In this document: positions 25,574 to 38,025 of the stretch, in pieces | How positions within the stretch are numbered: position 1 is the first letter of the stretch | Layout: every line of letters starts with the position of its first letter | Assembly (NCBI GenBank): GCA_964036315.1 | Contig: OZ038511.1 | Location: 1,603,126 to 1,667,125, forward strand | Direction: 5' to 3' | Origin: Acanthosepion esculentum | Taxonomy: Eukaryota > Mollusca > Cephalopoda > Sepiida > Sepiidae | DNA: 64,000 nucleotides | Position numbers and translations under genes: made by a program | Notes under the pieces: generated by a model | The model's database searches: none | Told to the model about the DNA's origin: nothing | The model's input: only the letters and a program-made list of their open reading frames with translations

Positions 25574-26349
25574 TAACTTGTTTTACATTTTTAATAACAA
25601 TGTTAGTAAAATTCAACATACATATTTTTAAATTGCATGTAAATGATTATTTTTTTAATTTTTAAGTCAATATATTTGTTGTTATGAAGAATAATATCAT
25701 AGACAACATATTAATTTTTTTTTCAAATAGGCAAATTTGTAAAATAAGAAAATTTGCAGTATAAAAATTTATTCATATTTTCTGTTTTCTTACAAGATGG
25801 TATCAACATACTTCACATTATAAAGAAAATTCAAATGATTCATTAAAAAATGAATTTTATAATTAAAATATGCATTATTATGAAGAATAAAAGCATAAAG
25901 AAAAATTTAAATTAACTTTCTGTGACAAAATTCTTAATAATGTGATATTTTTGTGAATTTCACTGTTTAAAATAATTGCGAAAAAGTAAAATAAGAAAGA
26001 TGATGTCATCTCTTATTGTTTGTTTTAATTTGAGGTTAGTGTTCTGAATTCAAAACAAAAAAGACCAAGACAGAATCAGATGAAACCAAGAACCAGCCTA
26101 TTTTATTGGTTAAGTAAAAATCCCAGTTTACATCTGTGTGCTTCTGCCTATAAATTAAGGAGGAGCAATTGTTTTGCAGTCATTCCAACTAAGATTGGAA
26201 CCAATAGTTAATATCAAAATATAATTTAAACATTAGTTGTTTTTTTTATAGTTGTTTCAGCACTAAAAACATGGTGTATCACTCCAGGATCATCATTTGA
26301 AGAGAAATTTGTTGGGTGCTGGAAGTGGGGATACAATTCTATTTTATAT
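25574..26349. other. Gene-free spacer
   Basis: Extremely A+T-rich up to about 26030, then a slightly less A+T-rich stretch. No gene or transposon motif was recognised. Confidence 0.45.
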
Positions 26350-26359
26350 ATACATACAT

Positions 26360-26980
26360 ACACTGGGCTGAAACAAAAGTTTATAGTTATTTTGCAATAG
26401 TTGAAATTTGATTATATGATTTTGATTCCCATTTCAAAGAAATTTGTGATGTAAATACTTATTCTGAAATGTGCTATTTCAATATATTTTCTATATGATT
26501 CATGTGTGAATTTTAAATGTTTTTATATTAAAAGTGAAAATGAAAGAAAATAAGATGTATTTTCTTCATTTGATGCTCTTTTATTTCTGGAAAAGAAAGA
26601 ACATTGGGCTAACAGTAAAAATGAAATATTTGCTGCTTATGGCTCTGATGCAATAGCTGAGAGAATTGTTCAGAAGTGGAAATTTTAATCTAGAAGTTCA
26701 AGAATGTTCTGGCAGGCTTGCAATCCTTGATGATGACCAAATTGAAATGCTGATTAAAAATAATACGGTCACATGACATTGGACATTCTAGACATAATCT
26801 TTATAACTCATATGAACATTGTAATATATTTGAAAATAAATCATATTTCACAGATAATGCCAAAATACTATAAAGCTCTCACTTCCAGAAAAAATACTCA
26901 ATGCAAAAGAAACAAGCTGCATTAAATATCTCTTTCACTGCAGGAGATATTATTTCATATGGATATAAAATAATACATAA
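26360..26980 (+). pseudogene. Mariner N-terminal relic (DD37D-like group)
   Basis: From about 26535 the plus strand reads, across frames, LYFWKRKN...NEIFAAYGSDAIAERIVQKW, then SGRLAILDDDQIEMLIKNN, then (after a stop) MTLDILDII and further decayed sequence. This follows the mariner N-terminal pattern FxxGxxAAxAxxNIxxxYGxDAxxERxxQKWFxxFxxG...SGRPxxxDxDQIxxLIxxNP. A possible left end, GGGCTGAAACAAAAG, lies near 26365. The catalytic region is not recognisable. The DDDQI signature suggests the same mariner group as the relic at 54.0-54.9 kb. Confidence 0.5.
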
Positions 26981-28219
26981 AAATATTTGATACATTCTTT
27001 TCCAGTGCAGTCAAACTCTATGAAATCTTTTTACACAATATCATTTATACAATATGTGTATATTTGAATTAATTTTAACTTTAGCATTACCAAAAATACC
27101 AAAATATAGCCCACAAAATTTTGATTATTATACTGAGAGCATCTAATTCTTGATAATGACTGAAACAGTCAAAAGCAATTGAACAAAAACATGAATTTGG
27201 GAGAGTTTATTCACAATTTTGACTTGTATATACAACATCGTATCCAAAAATTGAAAGAAATACAATAGAAAAATTAAGCAGACTGTTTCAGTTGGATTTA
27301 ACAAAACTTGTTTAATAAATGTATATTTATGCATATATGTACATAAGAAAATATGTAATTCATTTTGTACAGGTATGCAATAATATTTCTTTGGTCATTG
27401 AAATTAATTATTGTATTTGGAGCTAAAATTTTGAAAGAATTTCATGCCATTCAGTTAAAAACTGGTAAAATAGGAAAAATAAACAAATGGGAAACCAAAA
27501 TATTGTTTTGCATGATGGGCTTGTGTACTGCTGACTTGTTGCAGATGAAAATGGTCAATGTGTCAGGTTGATCAAAACACTAAAAAAAAGCCACGTTTGT
27601 TATCACTTGAGAAAATGCAGCAGCAAGTGATTTTAAATTATTAAAGTGCTTTAGTGATAAGAAGTTCTGATGTCATTAAGAAGATCAGCCTTGAAGCCGA
27701 TTCTAAAACTTTCAGGTGACTTTTCAAATCTTATAGTACTTTTGGAAACTATTTTAATACTTTTTTTCCTAGATGAAGAGATATCTATTTGTTGTATGTT
27801 ACTTTATTCAGATTTTTTAAAATAATTTATCTCATCTTTTTTCAAATGCCACAAGAAAATTATAAATTATTTACTATTCTTTTACCTTCTATCCATACTC
27901 AAGATGTCAAAAGATAGTGGATTTAAATTCTCTGCAACTGATCATCATCATCAATGCATATGTACTGTTAATCCTACAACTATTTTGCTTTATCTAGTTT
28001 TAGAATCATTATTAATTTGGGTGTAAATTTATTTGTTGAAAGATTTACTCTTTCACAATTCATTTTGAACAAGATAGAAAGTACTAAGAATGAAGAAAAA
28101 AAAACTTTTTATTTCTCTCTGCTGTTTTGATAGTGCAAATTTTTGTTCTGAATTTTTTTTTTAAAGAGTAGAGTGAAATGTGACAAATTCATCTTCAAAA
28201 CTTTACTTTTTTTGCATTA
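26981..28219. other. Gene-free spacer
   Basis: A+T-rich sequence. The open frame at 27365-27571 has no family motif and no supporting context, so it is not called as a gene. Confidence 0.45.
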
Positions 28220-28980
28220 ATGTTCACCCTGTATAAAGCCCGAGAGCCACTCGAGGTAGATCGTTAAAGTGTAAGTTTATGTAGATTTGTGAGGAAGATA
28301 ATGGTTAACCCTATGTTTGAACAGGTTAAGATTGTAGTGACTGGGAAGCATCCTCTTGGCAGCTTGTGGAAAGAAGCTATTGAGTAGAACATATCTCACA
28401 AATGTAGTACAAAGAGAATGAGGTTGGTTTGCTACAATGTGTAGCATGGTGGGTCTTAGCTGTGAAGGCTAGAACTGGTGGAATTAAGGAATGTACTGCA
28501 TCTGAACACTTTCCATGGAAATAGCAAGAGCACACCAATAGGTTTGCAATATTTTCTCTGTGATAAAGGGGTTGTAGAGAGGAAAATAATTTGTTACTCA
28601 AAAAGATGCAGATGTTTTTGATCTCTATCAAGACTGGAAAGTGAAGAACATGCAGCTCCTACTTATATATAGAAGCAATACTCCATCCATGGCATGATCT
28701 GGCTCTTGTAAATGTAGAGGATAGCAGGAGGAGTCAGATAATTATTGGAGCAGTACATGGAACCAACATCTTTAGCAATGGATCATATGTACAAGTTCCA
28801 CTTGAGGTCTGGGTTGAGTTCTAAAAGTTTTTCAAGACATGGGGCCTCCTTGAGGAAACATTCGTTCATTGCGATTGGTGAAATTTCTGAGTCCAGTTGG
28901 AAATGTCACCAATCAATTCTTCCACACTGAGCTGTTAGAGCTATATCAGAGGTGAGATCAGTTGCAACATTTCTAGATTA
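28220..28980 (-). mobile_element. 3' fragment of the jockey/CR1-like LINE
   Basis: Minus-strand frames encode the ORF2 tail: MEYCFYIWVGAACSSLSSLDR, then FSSLQPLYHRENIANL, then FHGKCSDAVHSLIPPVLAFTAKTHHATH, then LPRGCFP. Family members have LExCxxIWxG...SLDRxQxR...PLxHRRxVASLxLFYRYFHGKCSDELHSLVPP. The 3' end reads CTTTATACAGGGTGAACATTAATGC in the sense direction and resembles the end of the 59.7-kb copy, so these bases are probably the family's conserved 3' untranslated tail. The copy is 5'-truncated and carries stops. Confidence 0.8.
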
Positions 28981-30249
28981 AAAAGAAATTCTTAAATATG
29001 CAGCTGTACAGAATAAAAATTATTTGCATTAAATTCTGTGTAAAACCTCATTAAAATATACAGCCTTTAACAGTTTTTTGTATTCAAATGATTGTTATTT
29101 TTAAAATATGGCTTACTCAGAATAAACAATAAAACAATTTTTGCTCTTGATTTGATGAAATACATTTTTATAATAAAAAATTCCAATGATTTTGTTTAGT
29201 GTTATCAGAAAAATATTACAACTTCCTTGAACAGTTCAGACTCTTCAAATGTTTTCTTCTATTAACGAACACAAAAACAAAATACAATTATAAAATATAG
29301 GAAACAAAAATTTCATTTTAAAGCTCTTAACTAAAAAACAATCCCATCTTTACTTATGAGAAAAGACACCTTTCATAAGAAATATCATCATTATATTTTT
29401 AGCAATATTATCTTTTCTTCCAAGTAATGTTTGAACTCAGACTATCTTTTTCAAAATGCCAGTCATCTAATTTCTTTATCAGCTTATCTATTTTTCTAAA
29501 TGTTTTTGTTTCATGTTGCTTGAGTACATTTTAGTAATTAAATTTAATTTTTTCATTTCTATCTTACAGCAAACCTTTTTACAAAACCTTATCTCTGCCG
29601 TCATTAGTAAATATTAAAAAATATTCCTGGTATTTTTTTTATAAATATTTATGATATTTTTATATAAATATTTCAATGAATTCCAATTTAATAAATAATT
29701 TATCTTTTTAACTTTATATAAAAGTTAAACAAAAACATTTTTAAATAATGAATGTTCAGTTTATCAGAAGAGAAAATAGAAATGAAAATTGCATCTTGTT
29801 GTAAAGTCATATATTGAAGTAGTAATGAAATGTAGGGATTTGATGCCCTTAGTAATTGTATATGGCTATTTTGTCACATTTTCTCTTTCCCTTTCATGAG
29901 ATCTTGATTAAGATCAACTTCCAATCGTTCTTTATTATGTTATCTTTTAGATTTTGTAATAATGTCTTTGTTGACCAACTGAATCTCATATGGATTTTGT
30001 TGACCATTTAGGTCCATACTTACAGGAAGATCATTTTGTGTGTCAAATTGGTTCTTGATATCTGTTCTTATTCTAATTTGGTCAGCATGTCCTACTTCTT
30101 CATTCCCATTTCTCATTATTATTCCTGCTTCATAATTCTTTTGGGATTTAATTCTTTGTCTCTTTTCCTTTATAAAAACATTGGTAAAGGCACACAAATT
30201 TGTTATCTCATTAAATCAGAGGATTTTCAAACATACTAGCACATGAAGT
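28981..30249. other. Gene-free spacer
   Basis: A+T-rich sequence. An 85-codon minus-strand frame at 29940-30197 (MCAFTNVFIKEKRQR onward) is rich in Asn, Gln and Asp; it lies just downstream of the BEL/Pao relic in that element's direction and could be its decayed 3' coding part, but no motif was recognised. Confidence 0.4.
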
Positions 30250-31800
30250 AGTATGAAAGCCTAGTAGTTGTCAAAGTATAAAGTTCTTAGTCTTATCATA
30301 CTGAAGAGAGAATGACTTAGTGGAAAAATAGCAACAGGGTGTTCAGATGCAAAATCAGATATCCAGGGTCATAATTCCAAAGGTCATAAATTAGTCTTGC
30401 AAGTCCAAATTCTGTATCCACAACTTGCAAAATACAACTACCTACATCACCTACAAACAACAGAGAATCCTCATGTCATCCAAAGTAGTCTATTGGGGTA
30501 AGAAAGTCTGTTACTGGCTAAAACTGGTAGGTAAGGACACAAATTACCATATTTAGAAGATAGTAGAACTGATCTTAATCTTCTTTTTCAACAAACAGCG
30601 CAGACATTGCAAATTCTTTTACAAGGTAAGATTTGGTTTACTTCTTCATTACCACACTCTCTTCTGATCCCATTATCACACAGGTATGTTATTTTTTAGT
30701 GTGACATTGTACCAATAAACTCCTTCTCTTGATGTAAATGTCATCAATGTATGCTGAAGTCGTGTATCAAATAGACTCATCTTTCAATAGAACAATATCT
30801 CCAATGGCTGTCACAATCACAGGCACCACATTGACCTAAAACCCCACTCACATTCAGGTAGTATCTTCACCTCTTGAAGATATAAAGCATATATCTTTTT
30901 TGATGAGAAGTTATAAGCTCTTGGTACATTTGACCTGATAAAAACTTTGATGATTTGTATAAATCCAAAGGAATAATTAGACATAGAATTTGAACAAAGA
31001 AATATTAACAAATATATTGTCAAGACATAGATGAGAAATGAAATGAAATGTGAAAAGTTCAAAGCAACTTTAAGTGTCTGAAGTTGACTACTTACATTTT
31101 GCAGGAGCGAAAAAAATACGACTTTTCACTATGAAAAGTCACCAAGAAAATATTGAGTCTTTCGAAACTCATACTACCTGTAAATTGTCAGGGGGCTGAT
31201 AATTCCAAAATCTTGCCACAGTGAGATTTTATTAATTGGTGGAGGGTAATCCAACAAAGATTACAGTTTGAAAGGGCCACAGTGATCACTGTACATGTAT
31301 CTGTAGTTGGGCCTTTTGAAGTTCCAGTACAGACTCCTTCACTTGCCATTATCTCAATTTCTGTGCACAAATGTCTGCATGAGCTGTCTATACATTGACA
31401 TGTTCATTTAATTCTTGATATTCCAACACAGTGTGCACCTTCATTTTGTTCTTTTGCACTACAGCCATTATTGGAATTAAGCCTTTCATGGTACTAAAGT
31501 CTTTCTCAAGATAAGGTACTAGCCACATGCTATCCAGCCACTCCTGGAATTTGTGATAGTACTCACTTTTGAAATGTTTAGACATGGGACACTCAAAGAT
31601 GAAATTCTGCTATTTCTCTGGTGGGGTGCAATATTTCAAGGCCTTACTAAAGTAAACTTCATTTTGATTTTCTTTTTTGACAAACTGCACAGAGAATGCA
31701 AATTCTTTTTCAAGGTGAAACTTGGTTTTCTCCTTTGTTGTCTTCAATCCCATTTTTACTGTTTATGCCATTCTTTTGCAATCCTATTTGATTGTAGATG
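30250..31800 (-). mobile_element. BEL/Pao-type LTR retrotransposon pol relic
   Basis: The minus strand carries a reverse-transcriptase region: FQEWLDSMWLVPYLEKD, then KGLIPIMAVVQKNKMKVH, then LEYQELNEHVNV (31388-31585). Family members have WxxxGWLxPYxExxxGPPKGLIPLMAVVQxNKxKVRPVxDYRELN. Further on, TSAYIDDIYI (about 30730-30760) is the YIDD polymerase active site in a BEL/Pao context. The intervening palm region is scrambled by shifts and stops. No LTRs, protease or integrase could be recognised. A segment of about 95 bases is present twice (see repeat entry), so the copy is rearranged as well as decayed. Confidence 0.7.
30579..31755. repeat. Direct repeat inside the BEL/Pao relic
   Basis: 30579-30675 and 31669-31755 are diverged direct copies: both contain TGCAAATTCTTTT, CAAGGT, TTGGTTT, and end near a CCCATT block. 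They are about 1.09 kb apart and flank the polymerase remnants. They may be an internal duplication or parts of two overlapping copies. Confidence 0.6.
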
Positions 31801-32089
31801 TTAGAGGGTGTTTTATATGGGATACAAATAATATTCCTTTATCAAGGACAGAAATCTTCCTCCTAAAAACCTGAAATGGTATCCTGTACTGAAATATTTG
31901 ACACTCCATTCTGAGAAAAAATTTACTTGCAATATTTTACTCACAGTGCAACTCTTTCTATCAGAAATCCAAACAAACTTAAGTTCACCCAAAGAAAGAG
32001 TTCACTAAAATATATAGAAGTCCAACATTATTAACTTAAGCCTTGTCCTTGGAAACACAAAAACAAGACTCTGGTTTTTTAGGCTATGA

Positions 32090-33257
32090 ATGAAGTTTGT
32101 TTTGTTTAAAGTGTTTTATTTCTGAACATAAAATATATCCATGTTTCTAATTCTAGTTTTAGAGTTGCTGCAATTCCACAGTGTATATCATAATGTACAT
32201 TTTTATAATATTTTTTCTCATGGTTCTTTGTAGTATAATTAAATCCTAATTACATATTACACCATTTTTGTGGTTAATTTATGTCTAATTTCTTTATAAG
32301 GTCTTTTGATATTGGAACAATTTCTCCATAGATTTCTTCTCATTCTCAGGACAATTCTGTTCAGTAGGGCTTAGAGTTTCTAAGGCTAGTTGTTCTATCA
32401 ATAAGTTATCAGTTTATGCATGTGAAAATTTTTGTTGATATTTTCTGTTTGCTTTTAGTCAAAAACATAATCTATGTATCAACATGAGTGATGTAATTTC
32501 CTTTAACAGACTTACTTTCAAACTCAAAGGCCATTAGTTTATAGCCTTATCCTAATATTTTTGGTATGGCTTTTTGCAGTTCATTCTTCAGATGAAAAAT
32601 GAATATTATAGTTCTGTGATCACATTTCAATAGAAATTTTCTATCCAGTAGCCTGATTTGCTGTCCAAACAACTGCCAAATCTCTTTTTCTATATTTGAA
32701 TAATAGAATTCTGCTTCTATTATTGTAACATCCTCTTTGAGATCAAATATCTTCATTACAAAATTTTTAGTGGTGCTCATTTTAAGTTTTCAAAAGATGT
32801 TTATAGTAAACTCAAATTTTTTTATGCACTTTAGCAAATAACTTGATTAAGTCAGAATAGATTGACAAATATCTTCTATAAAAATTGACTAATCCTAAAA
32901 AAGATTCCTATTATTTTTTACTGATAGGAGCAGACACAATATTTTCTGTATTAAACCTTGGTCTTGCAAAAACATCTCCCTTCAAACTCAAATATGCTAT
33001 TGACTGTTTTAATGCTATACAGCATTCAAATTCAAATCCTACAGAATTTATTTCAGTACATTATTTTAAAACAAACTATTGTTCTTTTTACATTTAGCAA
33101 TTAGAACATTTTCTAATGTAACTTCAAAATCTTATAACTGATCCATCAAATTGACACAACTGCAAGTGGCTCTTACATAATTTGAGGTTACCAGTACATT
33201 TCCAAAGGTTTCTTGGGCTCAATGAAACTTTATTACTAGTGTCCATCTGCATGTATA
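32090..33257 (-). pseudogene. Ty3/gypsy pol relic: RT end, RNase H, integrase start
   Basis: In minus-strand order: ESFLGLVNFYRRYLSIL (family RSFLGLVNFYxRFIPNLS, the connection after the polymerase), KFEFT, then EAEFYYSNIEKEIW and FLLKCDHRTIIFIF (RNase H; family KNYSQIEKEALA...LxTDHKPLxxIF, 32547-32780), then NLLIEQLALE, and finally NHKNGVIYN with IILQRTMRKNIIKM (integrase zinc-finger leader; family GxIxxGxRxVIPxxLRxxxLxxLHxGHxG). Many stops are present. The element's gag remnant lies on the other side of the mariner at 33258-34445. Confidence 0.65.
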
Positions 33258-34445
33258 GGTCGAGTCAAAAGTTTTATCATATTTCCAACTTTAATAGTTT
33301 AAAAAAATACATACAAAAAGCATTTATTCATCAAAATCTATCCCATCATATTCTATTGCTTGTTGCTATCATTGTGCCAGAAGCTGAATTCCATACTTCT
33401 ACCATATGTCAGGTTTAGACACAAAAATTCCAAAAACTCGTTTTCAACCTCATCCACATTGTTGAACCTCTGTCTGCATTGGAAATTAGCCATGCCTTGG
33501 AATAAGTGGTAATCTAATGGCACAAGGCCTGGACTGTAGGCAGATTGAGGCAGCACTTCCAGTCCCTCAAGTTTGTACTTGGTCACATTGTCTGTATGTG
33601 CTAAGGCATTATCATGCTGTAGAAGTACATGTCTTTGGTTGAGCAATATCGGGTAGCAGGTTTTCAAAGTATCATATACTTGTTGCAGTTGTTGAACATA
33701 AAGGTCAGCATTTACAGCATGACCATCTGGGATAAACTCAAAGTGCAAAATCTACTCAAAATTCTGCCAAACACACATCATGACCTTCTGTTCAAACTGC
33801 CCCTGTTTGACAACAGGTACTGAAGCCTAGCCAGAACAAAACCACTGATTGCTCTTATTAGGATTATGAAAATAGATCCCCAGTTACAATTCAATACCAA
33901 AAATGGGCATCTTCAGGATTTCAACAGTGGTTTGCAAATGTTCAAATGGTTGTCTGGTCATTGGTCAGTTCATGAGGAACTTCTTGACAGCATTTGTTCG
34001 CAAGGCCAAGCTTATGATTAATGGTGCTTTGCAAAGGACTAAGTTCTGCTGAATGTATGAGTACTTGTGTGATGCTGAAACAAGCAAGGCCTTATCTTCC
34101 ACAACAGAATATCTCCCTAAACTTGCTTTGCCTCTGTGGCTGGTGTCACTTTCCTTGAAATGTCTTAATCAGTTTTGTGCTGCACATTCATTGATAGCTA
34201 CTGGGCTTTCCATATCATTAACTTCTTTTGCTTCAGCCCTTGCACTCGTTCCTTTTTACCACAGGGGGCATAAAATGGCTCTAATCACAATGTTTTTACC
34301 CCTCATTATGAAGCTATAAGATAAAGAATAAACAATGTTTATATGTTAAATATGAAAATAAAGTTATAAACAATTCAGCAACAATTAGATAACAAGTTGT
34401 ATCAAAAATCATCAGTTAAAATCTGAAAAACTTTTGAATTGATCT
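33258..34445 (-). mobile_element. Mariner transposon inserted in a gypsy relic
   Basis: A 1.19-kb element. The left end reads TA-GGTCGAGTCAAAAGTTTT; the right end, as its reverse complement, reads GATCAATTCAAAAGTTTTT, the same repeat with a few transitions. The minus strand encodes a decayed transposase from about 34300 to 33370. The TA before the left end fits the mariner target. It separates gag remnants (34750-35300) from pol remnants (32090-33250) of one gypsy element and is therefore younger than that element. Confidence 0.75.
33353..34310 (-). pseudogene. Mariner transposase relic
   Basis: Minus-strand order: KGTSARAEAKEVND (helix-turn-helix start), SVVEDKALLVSAS, then YFHNPNKSNQWFCSG, VMMCVWQNFE, and the open piece 33353-33748 with MHFEFIPDGHAVNADLYVQQLQQVYDTLK, LLQHDNALAHT and YSPGLVPLDYHLF. 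The second and third catalytic Asp are visible; 32 residues separate them instead of 34, so two residues have been lost. Stops and frameshifts break the N-terminal two thirds. The sequence differs from the mariner at 15 kb and represents another family. Confidence 0.82.
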
Positions 34446-34749
34446 GATACATTGTTCATTTTAATTTATATCAAGATGCTTTTTCTTTTATTTTCAGTGA
34501 AACAAATTTTATGTTAATTTCTAGATTTTGATGAAGCCATTCAATATGCTCGACACTCTTCTTAAATTACACTAACTGGAAATAATTAGTTTTCTTGTAG
34601 TTATCATAATTTAAAAACTGAATATTTCTCCTGGTTTAACTTGTGTTCATAATGACAAAACCTGAAATTAAAGATATATTTATTTTATTAACTTGGAATT
34701 AATCAGTAAACTTTAATTCTCCTTGTCTGATATCAGGATGTTATATAAG

Positions 34750-35300
34750 TTCCTTCTGCTGTATAAATTAAACATGGATATTCTTCTAGTAGTTGTTTTG
34801 AGCATTTTATATCAATGAGATTCATTATATGTTTGTCAATTTATCTTAATTGCATCACAGTTCCTTTTCCATAGTTTACTCAGCTTGTACTATCACACTC
34901 CATTCCACAGTTGTATAAAGTTCATGACTGGCCCAGAAATCTCTTGTCACATAGATATGAATTTAGCTCTTTCAGCAATAACATATTCCTATTCCAGTCT
35001 CATGATATTTTTTATGATTTCCTGGATTTCTTCAAAAGGCATATCCTCTGTCTTGGGCTGGTCATGAGAGAGACTTTCATTACTACCTCACATCCAGCTG
35101 TATCCATGGATAAATGTGATTTCATTTTCATAGCCACCATCTGTCTTGCTGTCATTTAACTTATTAGTTTAGTTCTCAGCCAGACTTTGACAAAATTGAG
35201 CTCATCTGGCAGTAACTAGGATCCAATTAACAATGCCATTATTGTAAGTTCATATATTGAAGTAACTGATACTCAAGTAAGTATTCACACAAACCAAATA
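34750..35300 (-). pseudogene. Ty3/gypsy gag relic
   Basis: The minus strand reads FEEIQEIIKN, then EYEYVIAERAKFISM, then FIQLWNGV, then CDAIKINKHIMNLIDIKCSKQLLEE. This follows the gag pattern of many metazoan gypsy elements (SFxEIxxILKxHFxPxxxVIAERYKFxxRxQxxGExVxxFVxxLRxLSxxCxF...LRDRLVCGLxxxxIQxxLLSE). No zinc knuckle was found before the mariner insertion. It probably belongs with the pol relic at 32090-33257. Confidence 0.5.
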
Positions 35301-36671
35301 TGGACAACTTCCTGTTTTAGTCTAGGGATGAGTATTTATAGTCACCTCTCTTTACATATTTAAATCAGACTATCGTTATACATCTGATAATTTTCATCTT
35401 TTTCTCTTTTTTTTTAAGAGGACAGCAGAAATTTGATATAATTTATAGATTTACCCCTAAAATATGGGAGAAGTACAGGATAATTTATACAAATGTTGCA
35501 AATGTAATTTTTTGAAAATGAGCACAAATGTCAGTGTGAATGGAATCTGTTTTCATCATTACTTTGCATTTATTAAGTAGAAGCTTTGTCATATATACTC
35601 TATACTTTGAAGCTGGTTTACAAATTTAATATATTTGATTTTACCTTTAATTTTAGGAAGATAAGGATCTGTTGTCACCATTTGTTTGAAACATTTTTCA
35701 ATTTCTTTAATCTTACGCCTTTGCAAATATAATTCATTTTTTTTCATAAAGCTCGATTGACTGATCTGATCTGAAATAACTAAGTACTATTGAAGATTGT
35801 TAAAATGCAATCTAAGATTACATTACATAAAAATTACTTACACAAATTTATTCTTTAATTATCAAGGGAAATAGAGATTTTCTTAATGAAGTAAAATTTG
35901 TCATTAATTTTTAATTGCATATTTTTATTGCTCTCTCTATCTTTCTCTCTCATACACAAACAAAGATTATTAGAAAGCAATCAAGGCAACTAAAAAAACT
36001 TTCATGATCATACCATTTGGCCCACTTTTTTATACTTGTGATCCACATTTTAAATGGAAAGGCATTAATTTTTATTTATAAAAGATTGATGATATATATT
36101 TTTTTACACAATCATTAAAGAAAATCAAAAAAGCTGAGCAGAATTTTGCAAAGCTCTGTAAAATCTATTTTGATAGTTATCAACTGCAAGCAGAAAAGGA
36201 AAAACTAAATTTCTTTCCAAACCTGAAATTTTAATTACAAATAAAACATTCTGTAAACACCTAATTATGTTATTCTATCTTTTGATTCATGGCCTTCCTT
36301 TTTCTGATGAAACTTCTTAATTAACTTGGCAACTTTAGGAGATGATGGTGCATTGGGTCTGAAACAACACATTTTCTCAGAACACCTGTGTTATACTGTT
36401 TAACATGACAGCACAGGTGCACCAGGTGACTGAGTAGTGGTTCACATATTGGACTGGAATTCTATTTTCCATATACATTTCCTATTTTAAGATAACTACT
36501 CAGAGAATCTATGAAATTTTGTGGCCCATCTTTACAATACAGAAGAAAAATCCTAAATAATTGATAGATTTTTGTAGAAAAAGTACTTTTTTCACTTTTA
36601 AATGGTGGCTTATCCATTTATATTTTTATAAACTGTTATGAATTTAAAAGCAATTCAAAACAGCATGAATA
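35301..36671. other. Gene-free spacer
   Basis: A+T-rich sequence between two gypsy relics, with no recognised feature. Confidence 0.45.
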
Positions 36672-36857
36672 TGAGACAGTGATAACCTTAAGAAAGGCTT
36701 TATTCAACAAAAGAAACTGAGCAAAACGACACTATTGGTGTTTCTCCACATAATTCCCCTTCCAAAAATACATCAGAATTTATAAAAGAAAATGTATGTT
36801 CATTTGCATACAATAAATTTACATACAAAACATCAAAGAAGAGTTCATTTCATAACA
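36672..36857 (-). repeat. Candidate 3' LTR of the gypsy element
   Basis: In the sense direction it begins TGTTATGA and ends TGTCTCA, TG...CA ends as in LTRs, and contains AATAAA (complement of 36699-36704). A purine tract, AGGAGGGTCAAG (complement of 36858-36869), lies directly before it, as a polypurine primer should. Because no second copy was found, this remains a prediction. Confidence 0.5.
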
Positions 36858-37261
36858 CTTGACCCTCCTACAGGAAGGAGAAGAATGTTTGACTCACATA
36901 ACAAAATCTTTAGATTTTGTTGATGCCTTTCATGCTTTTGAATACCTCTGTAGAACATTACCACTTTCAGGACTAGCCTGAAATTGATTAGAGGCTGGTA
37001 TAACATCATTAGAGACTAACTAAATTATCATGCTGGAGCACTGTTGAAGTGAGTACATTGGGACCACCAGAGTCCTCAGAATCATGTTGGATATTCAGGA
37101 TAGTGGATTGACAAGGTGCCAAGTTTTGAAAAGAAACTGTGGACTCTCATCCATCAGGGTACCTAAGATTTGCATATGCAGGATTTACATCATTTTGACT
37201 TTACCAGACAAAGTTACTCAGAAGTACAGATCCAGGGACAAGCCATGATGGTAAAGATGAG

Positions 37262-37983
37262 CTAGCTGAAGAACCTTTCATGTGGTGTAGTATTCATAGA
37301 TGTTGAAAGTAGGGAATGAAGAGAATGGAGAGCATTTGGTTGAACTATTTCCCAAAGTTTTAGGTCCTTATTGTATGTACTTAATGCCAGGTGGATATTT
37401 CTCCAAATAAGTCCATTGTACCATTCAACTTTTGAATTTCCTGTTGGGTGGTATGGAGTAGACATACTTGGGGCTAGACCATTCTGAGTTAGGTAGGACT
37501 TTAATTCTTGGCTAATAAAGGTTGCACTTCTATCAGAGTGAACGTAAGATGGGAACCTGCAAAGGCATTTTATCACTGTCACTGAACATGACAAAGGCAA
37601 ACAGAAATATTCATCTATAGCCATTAACAAATACATATTATGAGTATTAGATGGTAAGGGCCCTTTGAAATCTATGCTTAACTGGTCCATGGGACCCAAT
37701 GCTCTTATTAATTCTCTCAGTGCAGAAGATTTGAAAAACTTTGGTTTCAGTTCAAAGCAAATTTGACACTGAGAGGAAACATTTCCACATCTTCCATTGA
37801 ATATGGACGTTTTTTGTGTTTAATGAAGTGCAACATCCATGCAACTCCTGGGTGACATAAACTACTATGAAGTTCATTTAGAGATGAACTTTTTAGGGTT
37901 GCACAGTGAGCTTGTGTTAGGGCATCTGGGACAACATTGTCAGCCTCAGGTCTGTATGTGATTGAATAACTAAATTCAGCCAT
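37262..37983 (-). pseudogene. Gypsy integrase and RNase H end
   Basis: 37747-37983 carries the RNase H end and chain to integrase (FSYSITYRPEADNVVPDALTQ) and the zinc-finger part LHSSLCHPGVAWMLHFIK. 37262-37699 carries the integrase core: LSIDFKGPLP and MAIDEYF (first catalytic Asp region), FPSYVHSDRSATFIS (second Asp), STPYHPTGNSKVEWYNGLIWR (E region), then TTPHERFF near the C-terminal end. These match the gypsy clade widely found in invertebrates. The two open pieces are separated by a stop or shift, and about 25 residues of the core are missing around the first Asp. Confidence 0.85.
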
Positions 37984-38025
37984 CTCTACTCTCCAACTCT
38001 GAATTTTACTATTCTTAAACTTTGT

